DNA from: Actinomadura madurae
GTDB taxonomy: Bacteria; Actinomycetota; Actinomycetes; Streptosporangiales; Streptosporangiaceae
DNA: 64,000 nt
Direction: 5' to 3'
Assembly: GCF_900115095.1 (NCBI RefSeq)
Contig: NZ_FOVH01000015.1
Coordinates: 1-64,000, forward strand
How positions within the stretch are numbered: position 1 is the first letter of the stretch; every line of letters begins with the position of its first letter. Below the pieces are notes generated by a model that worked only from the letters and a program-made list of their open reading frames with translations, did not search any database and had not been told where the DNA came from. The position numbers and the translations under genes are program-made. Below, in pieces: positions 17,051 to 24,899 of the stretch.

Positions 17051-17775
17051 TTGGCCCTCCTCGCGGTCGCGCCGGGCGGCGTCCACCGGAACGGTTCGGT
17101 CGAGACGTCCAGGATGCGGTTGACGATGGCGCGCTCCTCCAGCGGACCCTGGAACTTCGCGTTCGCGCGGATCACCATCCGGTTCCCCTGCTTGACCTGC
17201 ACCTTGAGCCAGGGCGGCGGGGGCGTCCCGGGCCGCTGGGCGGGCGCGTCCTTCGCCAGCCGCCGGGTGACCCGTACCAGGTGCACCGTCTTCGTCTTGA
17301 ACTTGAGCTTGACCTTCCCGCGCGGGTTCCGCTTGTTGTACTTGCGCTTGCGGACCCGGTCGGTGAGCACGAGTTCGAGAACGCTGCCGTCGCGCAGTTC
17401 CGCCCGCATCCGCAGCCACGGGTCGAACGCGTACCACTGCCGCAACTTGGAGATCGGCGGTCTGGAGGGCAGTTGCTGCTGCGGCCCGTTCTTCTCCGGG
17501 ACGTTCGTTCCGCGCATGTCCAGCGCCACCGACAGCACGCCGTCCGGCGGCATGTCCGCCGTGAGGACGCGCAGCATCGGCACGAAGACGCCCGGGACCT
17601 GCCCGGTCAGCCGCCACTTGCGGCGCCTGACGACGGTGCCGTGCTGGGCGAGACTCTGGATCACCGGCTCCCAGTCGTCGCGCCGCAGCGAGACCGTGAA
17701 GCCCTTCTCCAAGGTCAGCGCCTTGTGGAGGGGATGGAACCGCGCGATGGCGGCCTTCTGCTTACGCCAGAACAT
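17047..17775 (-). CDS. Unknown basic protein in glycan operon
   Basis: 242 residues, rich in Lys/Arg with one strongly basic run (DRVRKRKYNKRNPRGKVKLKF, about residues 139-159). No signal peptide, membrane segment or recognisable catalytic motif. ATG 17775 has SD GGTGG 10 bases upstream and lies 10 bases after the GT4 gene; the stop overlaps the zinc-ribbon gene (GTGA). The tight coupling suggests the pair acts together. Confidence 0.75.
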   Translation of the reverse strand: MFWRKQKAAIARFHPLHKALTLEKGFTVSLRRDDWEPVIQSLAQHGTVVRRRKWRLTGQVPGVFVPMLRVLTADMPPDGVLSVALDMRGTNVPEKNGPQQQLPSRPPISKLRQWYAFDPWLRMRAELRDGSVLELVLTDRVRKRKYNKRNPRGKVKLKFKTKTVHLVRVTRRLAKDAPAQRPGTPPPPWLKVQVKQGNRMVIRANAKFQGPLEERAIVNRILDVSTEPFRWTPPGATARRAK

Positions 17776-17785
17776 GACGAACCAC

Positions 17786-18943
17786 CTATCGGACCCGTGC
17801 GATGGTGCGGTAGACGCCGGCCAGCCGGGCGCGCGACCGCGCCCAGGTCAGGTTCTCCTCGATGTGCCGCCGGCCGGCCCGCCCCATCGCGGCGGCCTCG
17901 TCCGGGTACTCCAGCAGGATCCGGACGGCGCGGGCCAGCTCGGCGGGACGGTCGGCCGGGACCAGCCGCCCGTGCACCCCGTCCGCCATCAGCTCCCGGA
18001 CGGCCGGCAGGTCCGAGGCGACGACCGGCACGCCCGCCGCCATGGACTCGATCACCTTCAGCGGCGCGCAGCCCTGGTCCAGGTTGCGGGCGCAGCCGGT
18101 CAGCGGCGCCAGCGACGCCTCGGCGTGCGCGAGCCACGCCGCCACCTCGTGGTGCGGCAGCGCGAACCGCCAGACGATCCGGCCGTCCACCCCGAGCCGC
18201 TCCGCCAGCCGCCGCACCGGCTTCGCCCGCCGCTCCGGGACCGACGAGCAGACCACCAGCCGCAGATCGTCGAGGTCGGCGAGCCGCGCGAACGCGCGCA
18301 TCAGCACGTCCAGGCCCTGCCAGGGCTGCAGCGCGCCCACGTACACCAGGTAGCGGGACGGCGCGCCCGCCGGCCGCGCCGTCTCGCCGGGGATCTCGGC
18401 GCCGTTCGGAACGAGGTGGATCCGGTCCTCGGGGACGTCGCGCGCCCGCACGGCGTCGCCGATCACCCGGGACGGCACCACGACCGCGTCGCTGCGCTCC
18501 AGGCAGTGCCGCTCCAGCTCGCGGATCTTGCCGAGCGTCGCCGGCGCCGCCCACGGCCACGTGTGGCCCATCTCGATGGACGGCAGCCCGTTGACCTCGT
18601 AGACGACGCGGTGGCGGCGGCCGTCGGCGACCGCGGGCAGCGCGCTCCACGGGTCGCGGACGTGGCAGACCTCCAGCGTGTCCCAGTGCGGTGCGAGGTG
18701 CGCGGCCACCCAGGCGGAGAACGCCTCGGCCCGGTCGATGAGGTTCGGGACCTGCTCGTCGAACCGGGCGATCTCCCGCGTCCCCTCCCGCTGGTAGCGG
18801 GGCAGGTCGCCGCCGCCGATCGCGGCGAGCAGCCCGCCGCCGTACTGCGCGAACAGCTCGCCGGCCATCTGCGCGATGTGGACCGCCGACCCCTTGCTGG
18901 ACGGGAACCGGTCGAACGCGACGTACGCCGCCCTGTGCGTCAT
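17786..18943 (-). CDS. Glycosyltransferase family 4
   Basis: 385 residues. N-terminal FDRFPSSKGSAVHIAQMA is the glycine/serine loop of GT4 enzymes, VPNGAEIP and YVGALQPWQGLDVLMRAF mark the start of the donor domain (about 200-230), and CAPLKVIESMAAGVPVVASDLPAVREL (about 290-316) is the nucleotide-sugar site with the conserved glutamate. Soluble. ATG 18943 overlaps the epimerase stop by 4 bases. Confidence 0.92.
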   Translation of the reverse strand: MTHRAAYVAFDRFPSSKGSAVHIAQMAGELFAQYGGGLLAAIGGGDLPRYQREGTREIARFDEQVPNLIDRAEAFSAWVAAHLAPHWDTLEVCHVRDPWSALPAVADGRRHRVVYEVNGLPSIEMGHTWPWAAPATLGKIRELERHCLERSDAVVVPSRVIGDAVRARDVPEDRIHLVPNGAEIPGETARPAGAPSRYLVYVGALQPWQGLDVLMRAFARLADLDDLRLVVCSSVPERRAKPVRRLAERLGVDGRIVWRFALPHHEVAAWLAHAEASLAPLTGCARNLDQGCAPLKVIESMAAGVPVVASDLPAVRELMADGVHGRLVPADRPAELARAVRILLEYPDEAAAMGRAGRRHIEENLTWARSRARLAGVYRTIARVR

Positions 18944-19920
18944 CCGACCCCGGCCCTCTCTGGAACGGTCCGGCGGCCGCGCTGCCAGGCGATCTGCTCC
19001 GCGAGCCCCTCGGCCAGGCCGGTCGTGGCCGTCCAGCCGAGCAGTTCCTCGGCGCGGGTCGTGTCGGCCCAGGTCCGCGCGGCGTCCCCGGCCACCGGTG
19101 TCTCCCGGCGGATCTCCGTCCGGACGCCCAGGGTCCGCGTGAGCAGCGCGATCGCGTCCCGCACCGCCACGTGCTCGCGGTGCCCGACGTTGACGGCGAT
19201 GCCGGGCGGCAGGTCCGCGGCCGCCGCCGCGAGCGTCGCCGCGACCACGTCCCGGACGTGCGTGAAGCTCCGCGAGCCGCGGCCGTCGCCGAACACGGGC
19301 AGCGGGCGCCCTTCCAGCGCGGCCTCCACGAACCGGTGGAACGCCATGTCGGGCCGCTGCCGGGGACCGTAGACGGAGAAGTACCGGAGCAGAACGGTGC
19401 GCAGCCCGCCGCTCGCGGCCTGCCCCGCCAGCCGCTCCACCTCGACCTTGCTGGCCGCGTACGGGCTCGCCGGGTTCAGCGGGTCGTCCTCCCGGTTCGG
19501 CCGCGTCCCCGCCGTCCCGTACACCGACGAGCTGGACGCGACGACGACCCTCGGCCGCAGCCCGGCCGGTCTCCGCAGGCAGGCCTCAAGCAGCCGCCGC
19601 GTGGCGCGGACGTTGTCGCGCTCGGCGACCGCCCGGCCCGGCCCCCACGAGTCGCGCACTCCGGGGCGTCCGGCCAGGTGGACCACCACGTCCGCGGCGG
19701 CGACGCCGTCGAGCGCGTCCACCGCGAGGTCGATCTCGGCGGCGACCACGCCCGGCCCGGCGGCGACCTGCGCCCACGTCCGCCGCGCGACCTCCGGGGC
19801 GAGCGACCGCTCGGGCGCGTCCACGGCGAGCACCTCGTGCCCCGCCCCCGACAGCGCCTCGGCCACATGGCTCCCGATGAACCCCGCCGCACCAGTAACG
19901 ACCACCCGCACGCGAGGCAC
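18940..19920 (-). CDS. NAD-dependent sugar epimerase/dehydratase (extended SDR)
   Basis: 326 residues. NAD motif GAAGFIG (9-15), catalytic SSSSVYG serine region (about 132-139) and YAASK (Tyr/Lys about 153-157) identify an extended SDR of the UDP-glucose 4-epimerase or dTDP-glucose dehydratase type. The exact sugar is not predictable. Start GTG 19920 places the NAD motif near the N-terminus as usual; an A-rich GAGGAAAG lies upstream. First gene of the six-gene operon and probable source of its sugar nucleotide. Confidence 0.9.
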   Translation of the reverse strand: MPRVRVVVTGAAGFIGSHVAEALSGAGHEVLAVDAPERSLAPEVARRTWAQVAAGPGVVAAEIDLAVDALDGVAAADVVVHLAGRPGVRDSWGPGRAVAERDNVRATRRLLEACLRRPAGLRPRVVVASSSSVYGTAGTRPNREDDPLNPASPYAASKVEVERLAGQAASGGLRTVLLRYFSVYGPRQRPDMAFHRFVEAALEGRPLPVFGDGRGSRSFTHVRDVVAATLAAAAADLPPGIAVNVGHREHVAVRDAIALLTRTLGVRTEIRRETPVAGDAARTWADTTRAEELLGWTATTGLAEGLAEQIAWQRGRRTVPERAGVG

Positions 19921-19991
19921 TTTATCCGCACTTTCCTCACCGTGAACAGGGCTTTACTCCCAGTTCGGCCGGGTCGGCGGTGTCGCGGCGG

Positions 19992-20288
19992 TCAGCCGCC
20001 GGCCATGGCGCCCACCACCATGAACGGCTCGGTCCCCTTCACCACCGGCTCGGGCAGCGGGGTCGCGGGAGGGTCGTGGGACAGGTCCTCCTGGCAGGCG
20101 TAGAAGCGGACGAAGGCGCGGCGGCGGCCGGTGGCGCGGTCGCGGATCGTCCCGCGCAGCACCGGATGGCGGGCCTCCAGCGCGTCCAGCACCGCGGCCA
20201 GCGTGACCGGGCCGGGGACGTCCAGCTCCACCTCGCCCTGGACGCCGGCGAGGACCCGCAGATGCGCGGGCAGCACGACGCGGATCAT
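19992..20288 (-). CDS. MoaD/ThiS-family ubiquitin-like sulfur carrier
   Basis: 98 residues, beta-grasp pattern (IRVVLPAHLRVLAGVQGEVELDV, then AAVLDALEARHPVLRG) and a C-terminal Gly-Gly (GAMAGG), the adenylation/thiocarboxylate site of MoaD and ThiS. It is longer than typical ThiS (66) and carries a charged insert before the tail. No moaE, thiG or E1-like gene is nearby. Translation is coupled by an ATGA overlap to the BNR-repeat gene, so the partner is probably that protein or an unlinked E1. Confidence 0.85.
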   Translation of the reverse strand: MIRVVLPAHLRVLAGVQGEVELDVPGPVTLAAVLDALEARHPVLRGTIRDRATGRRRAFVRFYACQEDLSHDPPATPLPEPVVKGTEPFMVVGAMAGG

Positions 20289-21400
20289 GGCACGGCCTGG
20301 ACCTCGACCGACAGCACGGCCGGGAGGTCGCGGACGATCGGCGCCCAGGAGTCCCCGGCGTCGGCCGACACGTACACCTGCCCGCCCGTCGTGCCGACGT
20401 AGACGCCGCACGAGTCGAGCGGGTCGACGGCCATCGCGTCCCGCAGGACGTTCACGTAGCAGTCCCGCTGCGGCAGGCCGTCCGTCAGCGGCTCCCACTC
20501 GTTCCCGCCTACGCGGCTGCGGTAGACGCGCAGCCGGCCCTCGGGCGGGTAGTGCTCGGAGTCGCTCTTGATCGGCACAACGTAGACGGTGTCCGGCTCG
20601 TGCGCGTGGACCGCGATCGGGAACCCGAAGTCGCTCGGCAGGTCGCCGCTGATCTCGTGCCACGTCCCGCCCGCGTCGTCGCTGCGCATGACGTCCCAGT
20701 GCTTCTGCATGAACAGCACCTCGGGACGCGCCGGGTGCATCGCGATGCGGTGCACGCAGTGGCCTACCTCGGCGTCGGGGTCGGGGATGCCCTCCGAGCG
20801 CAGGCCGCGGTTGACGGCCTGCCACGTCCCGCCCGCGTCGTCGGTGCGGAAGACGCCCGCCGCGGAGATCGCGGCGTACATCCGCGCGGTGTCGGACGGG
20901 TCGCGCACGATCGTGTGCAGGCACATGCCGCCGGCGCCCGGCGCCCAGGACGGCCCGGACCGGTGCTCCCGCAGACCCGGCAGCTCCCGCCAGGACGCGC
21001 CGCCGTCGTCCGAGCGGAACAGGGCGGCGTCCTCGACCCCGGCGAAGACCGTGTCCGGGTCGGCCGCCGACGGTTCGAGGTGCCAGACCCGCTTGAACTC
21101 CCAGGGCCTCGGCGTGCCGTCGTACCACTGGTGGGTGCCGGGCTCGCCCTCGTAGGCGAACTCGTTGCCCACCGGCCGCCAGGTGGCGCCGCCGTCGTCC
21201 GACCGCTGGATCAGCTGGCCGAACCATCCCGTGGACTGCGACGCGTACAGCCGCGACGGGTCGGCCGGAGACCCCGCCACGTGGTAGATCTCCCAGCCGC
21301 CGAAGTGCGGCCCGCTGACCTCCCAGTCCTTGCGCGCCCCGTCCGCGGTGAGGATGAACGCGCCTTTCCGCGTACCTACGAGGACCCGTACTCCAGTCAT
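20285..21400 (-). CDS. BNR-repeat (sialidase/YCF48-like) beta-propeller protein
   Basis: 371 residues. At least five Asp-box type motifs (SDDGGATW, SDDGGASW, TDDAGGTW, SDDAGGTW, SADAGDSW) are spaced as in a beta-propeller. It begins MTGVRVLVGTRKGAF, without a signal peptide, so it is probably cytosolic. The sialidase catalytic Arg triad/Tyr cannot be assigned, so enzymatic activity should not be assumed. ATG 21400 has SD GGAGGGAG; upstream in-frame codons to 21490 lack an SD. The stop overlaps the MoaD/ThiS gene. Confidence 0.88.
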   Translation of the reverse strand: MTGVRVLVGTRKGAFILTADGARKDWEVSGPHFGGWEIYHVAGSPADPSRLYASQSTGWFGQLIQRSDDGGATWRPVGNEFAYEGEPGTHQWYDGTPRPWEFKRVWHLEPSAADPDTVFAGVEDAALFRSDDGGASWRELPGLREHRSGPSWAPGAGGMCLHTIVRDPSDTARMYAAISAAGVFRTDDAGGTWQAVNRGLRSEGIPDPDAEVGHCVHRIAMHPARPEVLFMQKHWDVMRSDDAGGTWHEISGDLPSDFGFPIAVHAHEPDTVYVVPIKSDSEHYPPEGRLRVYRSRVGGNEWEPLTDGLPQRDCYVNVLRDAMAVDPLDSCGVYVGTTGGQVYVSADAGDSWAPIVRDLPAVLSVEVQAVP

Positions 21401-21486
21401 GGCTGCTCCCTCCATTGGGCGTCCGGCATGACTTCGCCACAGATACCGACCACCGCGCCCCGAAGAACTCATCGCCGCGCTGAACT

Positions 21487-22488
21487 TCACTGCGGGATAC
21501 CGCCGATCAGGTCACGCGCGCCCTTGCGCAACAGGTCGCCCGCCACGTAGGCGCCGAGATCCTCGCCCTTGTCCGGCGCCGACCACTCCTGCGAGTGCAC
21601 GAACGTGGACCCGTCACGGGTGAACACCATCCCGCGCAAGGTCAATTGCCCGTCCCTCTCCAGCCGGGCATGTCCCGCGATCGGGCTGTTGCAGTGCCCT
21701 TGGAGCCCATGCAGCATCGTGCGTTCCGCGCTCACGCACCGCCGCGTGTCGCCGTCGTCCAGCAACCGCACCAGTTCCACGATGTCGGTATCGGTGCGTC
21801 GGCAGTCCACGGCCAGGACACCGGCCCCCACGGCCGGGACGATGTCGAGCGCCTCGCCCGCCCGGTCGATCCCGAGCCGCGCCAGGCTCGCCCGCGCCAG
21901 CACGATCGCGTCGAACTCCTCGCCCGCGTCCAGTCGCCCGAGTCGTGAGTTGACGTTGCCGCGCAGGTACTCCACCCGCAGATCGGGCCGGATCCGCCCG
22001 AGTTGCGCACGCCGCCGCACGGCCGACGTCCCCACCCGCGCGCCCGGTGCGAGCTCGGCCATGCGCTGCACCTTGCTCGCCATCGGAAAGAGCATCACGT
22101 CGGCCGTGTCATCGCGTTCGACGTAGGCGGCGAACACCAGGCCGTCCGGGCGCGGCACATCGCCGGGGACGTCCTTGAGGCAGTGCACCGAGACGTCCAC
22201 GCGGCCTGTCAGCAGCGCCCGGTCGATCTCCCGCATGAACGCGCCCTTGCCGCCCAGATCACCCAGGTGACCCCGGTGCCGGTCCCCGGCCGTCTGGATG
22301 CCGACGACTTCGACCCGGACGCCCGCCAGCTCCTCCAGACGCGCCGCGACACCGCGCGCCTGCACCATCGCCAGCGGGGATGTACGCGTGCCCAGCCGCA
22401 GCGCGCCGCCCCTACCTGACCATGAGAACACCGGTTCCACCGCACTCGCCCCGGTCGGAACGAGGTCCTTACCCGCCCTTTCCGTCAC
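21487..22488 (-). CDS. hemC: Hydroxymethylbilane synthase (porphobilinogen deaminase)
   Basis: 333 residues; condenses four porphobilinogen molecules to hydroxymethylbilane. Motifs: LGTRTSPLAMVQA (32-44), GGKGAFMREID (79-89), GTSAVRRRAQL (153-163), RGNVNSRL (177-184) and GHCNSPIAG (264-272) with the dipyrromethane-binding Cys266. The usual HSLKD/HSMKD motif reads HCLKD here (Cys103). GTG 22488 overlaps the upstream BldC-like gene stop. No other hem gene (hemA, hemB, hemD) is nearby, unlike the standard actinobacterial cluster, so this may be a second copy. Confidence 0.92.
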   Translation of the reverse strand: MTERAGKDLVPTGASAVEPVFSWSGRGGALRLGTRTSPLAMVQARGVAARLEELAGVRVEVVGIQTAGDRHRGHLGDLGGKGAFMREIDRALLTGRVDVSVHCLKDVPGDVPRPDGLVFAAYVERDDTADVMLFPMASKVQRMAELAPGARVGTSAVRRRAQLGRIRPDLRVEYLRGNVNSRLGRLDAGEEFDAIVLARASLARLGIDRAGEALDIVPAVGAGVLAVDCRRTDTDIVELVRLLDDGDTRRCVSAERTMLHGLQGHCNSPIAGHARLERDGQLTLRGMVFTRDGSTFVHSQEWSAPDKGEDLGAYVAGDLLRKGARDLIGGIPQ

Positions 22489-22928
22489 TGCGCACCGCCC
22501 CCGAAGATGAGGTGTTCGACCTGCCGGCGGCTGAACCTGCGAACGCCGCCGAGCGTGCGAACGGACGCCGGCTTCCCGTCGTCGGCCCAGCGGGTGACGG
22601 TCTTGGGGGCGACGCGGAACATCGTGGCGACGTCGCCGGGCGTCAGGAGCTGCCCCGGGCCGAAGTCCCAGCCGTTGATCATGATGGCATCGTCGATGTC
22701 GCCGATCCTCGGGCTCGTGCGTCTCGTGGGCGGGCACTTCGGCAGGTGGCGGTCCACTCGGCGAAGACGACCTTGCCAGCCGTCCCAGACCGTCACCACG
22801 TAGACATCGCCGTCCGCGTACGCGTCCACCCGCACCTCATCGGTCACCGCATGCCGGACGGCGTTGCTGACCAGTTCCGAGACCACCGCCCGCACGTTAT
22901 AGGCATCGACGGGCCGCTTCGACCTCAT
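22485..22928 (-). CDS. Chimera: HATPase fragment plus BldC-type HTH
   Basis: 147 residues from ATG 22928; a TGA in frame 36 bases upstream prevents extension. Residues 11-50 match only the N-box end of an HATPase_c domain (VVSELVSNAVRHA) and stop at VTVWDG, with the G boxes missing. Residues 94-141 match the MerR-like HTH of BldC: LLTPGDVATMFRVAPKTVTRWADDG, then VRTLGGVRRFSRRQVEHL. An internal ATG at 22682 (residue 83) could start a BldC-only protein but has no SD. The stop overlaps hemC (GTGA). It is either a real fusion or a regulator gene carrying a kinase remnant. Confidence 0.7.
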   Translation of the reverse strand: MRSKRPVDAYNVRAVVSELVSNAVRHAVTDEVRVDAYADGDVYVVTVWDGWQGRLRRVDRHLPKCPPTRRTSPRIGDIDDAIMINGWDFGPGQLLTPGDVATMFRVAPKTVTRWADDGKPASVRTLGGVRRFSRRQVEHLIFGGGAQ

Positions 22929-22994
22929 CGGCTCCGAAGCGTTGTCGGCGTCCGCCTCACGTGCTCATATCGAGCGGATCATGGAGGGCTTTCA

Positions 22995-23192
22995 GTGATC
23001 GAGTGGCGCAAGTCCAGCCGGAGCAATGCGTCCGGTAACGAGTGTGTGGAGGTCGCGGCCCTTGCCGAGGGGCGCGGTGTGAGGGACAGCAAGGCGCCCG
23101 ACGCCGGGTACCTGGCCCTCACCACCGAGGGGTTCGCCCGGCTCCTGGCCCGTGTCAAGCAGGACGAGGTGGATCTCGACCCGCACGGCTGA
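22995..23192 (+). CDS. DUF397 protein (orphan)
   Basis: 65 residues with the DUF397 hallmarks: IEWRKSSRSNASGNECVEVA at the N-terminus, VRDSKAPDAGYLALT and a C-terminal FARLLARVK. GTG 22995 has SD GGAGGG 6 bases upstream. DUF397 proteins usually follow an XRE/DUF5753 regulator and bind it; here no such gene is adjacent, the nearest one being at 52 kb. Confidence 0.85.
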   Translation: MIEWRKSSRSNASGNECVEVAALAEGRGVRDSKAPDAGYLALTTEGFARLLARVKQDEVDLDPHG

Positions 23193-23213
23193 CGAACGAG
23201 GCGGGCGGTCGGG

Positions 23214-24857
23214 TCAGCGGGGGCGGGCCACGCGGGGCTCGTCCCAGACGGGTTCGGCGGACTCGTAGACGGAGCCGTCGGCGCCGAAGATCAGGTGGCG
23301 GTCGAAGGCGCGGGCGAACCAGCGGTCGTGCGTCACCGAGAGGACCGTGCCCTCGTAGGACTCCAGGCCCTCCTGGAGTGCCTCGGCGCTGGCCAGGTCG
23401 AGGTTGTCGGTGGGCTCGTCGAGGAGGAGGAGCGTGGCGCCGCCCAGTTCCAGCAGCAGGATCTGCAGGCGGGCCTGCTGGCCTCCGGAGAGGGTCTCGA
23501 AGGGCTGCTCCGCGCAGACGTTCAGCTCGTAGCGGGCCAGGGCGTTCATCGCGTCGTTGCGGAGCCGGGCGTGCTCGGCCATGACGATCTCGCACGGGGT
23601 GCGCCCGGCCAGGTCGGGACGGGCATGGGTCTGCGCGAACAGGCCGGGGACGACGCGGGCGCCGAGCCGGGCGACGCCGGTGTGGGCGACGGGGTCCACC
23701 GGTGTCGCGCCTCGGGGGAGTGCTTCGGCGACGGCCGTGAGGAGGCGCAGGAAGTGTGACTTGCCCGAGCCGTTCGAGCCGAGGACGGCGACGCGCTCGC
23801 CGTACCAGATCTCGGTGTGGAAGGGCTTCATCAGGCCCGTGAGTTCGAGGTTCTCGCAGATCACCGCGCGCTTGCCGGTGCGGCCGCCGCGCAGGCGCAT
23901 CGTGAGGTTCTGGTCGCGGGGCGGGACCTCGGGCGGGCCCGCCTCCTCGAACTTGCGGAGCCGCGTCTGGGCGGCCCGGTAGCGGGACGCGAAACCGTCG
24001 TTGACCGTGGCCTTCGCCTTGAGGGTGTTGACGAGTTCCTTGAGTTTCGCGTGCTCCTCGTCCCAGCGGCGGCGCAGCTCTTCGAGGCGTTCGTTGCGGT
24101 CGCGGCGGGCGGCGGCGTAGGTCGAGAAACGGCCGCCGTGAATCCATACCCGGCGTGCCTCGACGGTGACGATCCGGTCGGCGGAACGGTCGAGCAGCTC
24201 GCGGTCGTGCGACACGAGGAGGACCGTCTTGGGCGTCTCGCGGAGGCGTTCTTCGAGCCATCGCTTGCCCGGGACGTCCAGATAGTTGTCGGGCTCGTCC
24301 AGCAGGAGGACCTCGTCGGGGCCCCGGAGCAACGCCTCCAGGGCGAGGCGTTTCTGCTCACCGCCCGACAGAGTCCGAACTTCGCGCCAGCGGCACGAGT
24401 CGTAGGAGACGCCCAAGGCCGCGACACAGCACGCGTCCCACAGGACCTCGGCCTCGTAGCCGCCGGCGTCACCCCAGCCCGCGAGGGCCGTGGCGTAGCG
24501 GAGCTGGGCCGGTTCGTCGTCGCGTTCCATCATCGCCAGCTCGGCCGCCTCCACCGCGGCGGCGGCCTCGCGCACCCGCGGCGGCGCCAGTGACAGGAGC
24601 AGGTCGTGGACGGACGAGTCGTCCCGCATGCTCCCGATGAACTGGCGCATCACGCCGATGCCGCCGCTGTGCGCGACGGTCCCGGACTGGGGTGCCAGGT
24701 CCCCGGCGATCAAGCGGAGAAGGGTCGTCTTGCCCGCGCCGTTCGGGCCCACGAGTGCCGCGGTGACGCCCTCGCCGACCCGGAACGAGACATCGTCCAG
24801 GAGCGTCCGGCCGTCCGGCAGTACATGGCCGATGTGGCCCACCTCGACGTGTCCCAT
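23214..24857 (-). CDS. ABC-F family ATP-binding protein
   Basis: 547 residues with two nucleotide-binding domains and no membrane segments. Domain 1: GPNGAGKTT (about 38-46), LSGGEQKRL and LLLDEPDNYLD. A charged linker (RRDRNERLEELRRRWDEEH) follows. Domain 2: GSNGSGKSH (about 345-353), LSGGQQARL and LLLDEPTDNLD. The Thr-to-His change at the end of the second Walker A (GKSH) is present. ABC-F proteins act on the ribosome, some giving antibiotic protection; this role is a family inference. It has an upstream gap of 42 bases to proS. Confidence 0.9.
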   Translation of the reverse strand: MGHVEVGHIGHVLPDGRTLLDDVSFRVGEGVTAALVGPNGAGKTTLLRLIAGDLAPQSGTVAHSGGIGVMRQFIGSMRDDSSVHDLLLSLAPPRVREAAAAVEAAELAMMERDDEPAQLRYATALAGWGDAGGYEAEVLWDACCVAALGVSYDSCRWREVRTLSGGEQKRLALEALLRGPDEVLLLDEPDNYLDVPGKRWLEERLRETPKTVLLVSHDRELLDRSADRIVTVEARRVWIHGGRFSTYAAARRDRNERLEELRRRWDEEHAKLKELVNTLKAKATVNDGFASRYRAAQTRLRKFEEAGPPEVPPRDQNLTMRLRGGRTGKRAVICENLELTGLMKPFHTEIWYGERVAVLGSNGSGKSHFLRLLTAVAEALPRGATPVDPVAHTGVARLGARVVPGLFAQTHARPDLAGRTPCEIVMAEHARLRNDAMNALARYELNVCAEQPFETLSGGQQARLQILLLELGGATLLLLDEPTDNLDLASAEALQEGLESYEGTVLSVTHDRWFARAFDRHLIFGADGSVYESAEPVWDEPRVARPR

Positions 24858-24899
24858 GGTTCCCGAGTTTCGAGAGGCCCGCGGACAGCGTCAAACCAA

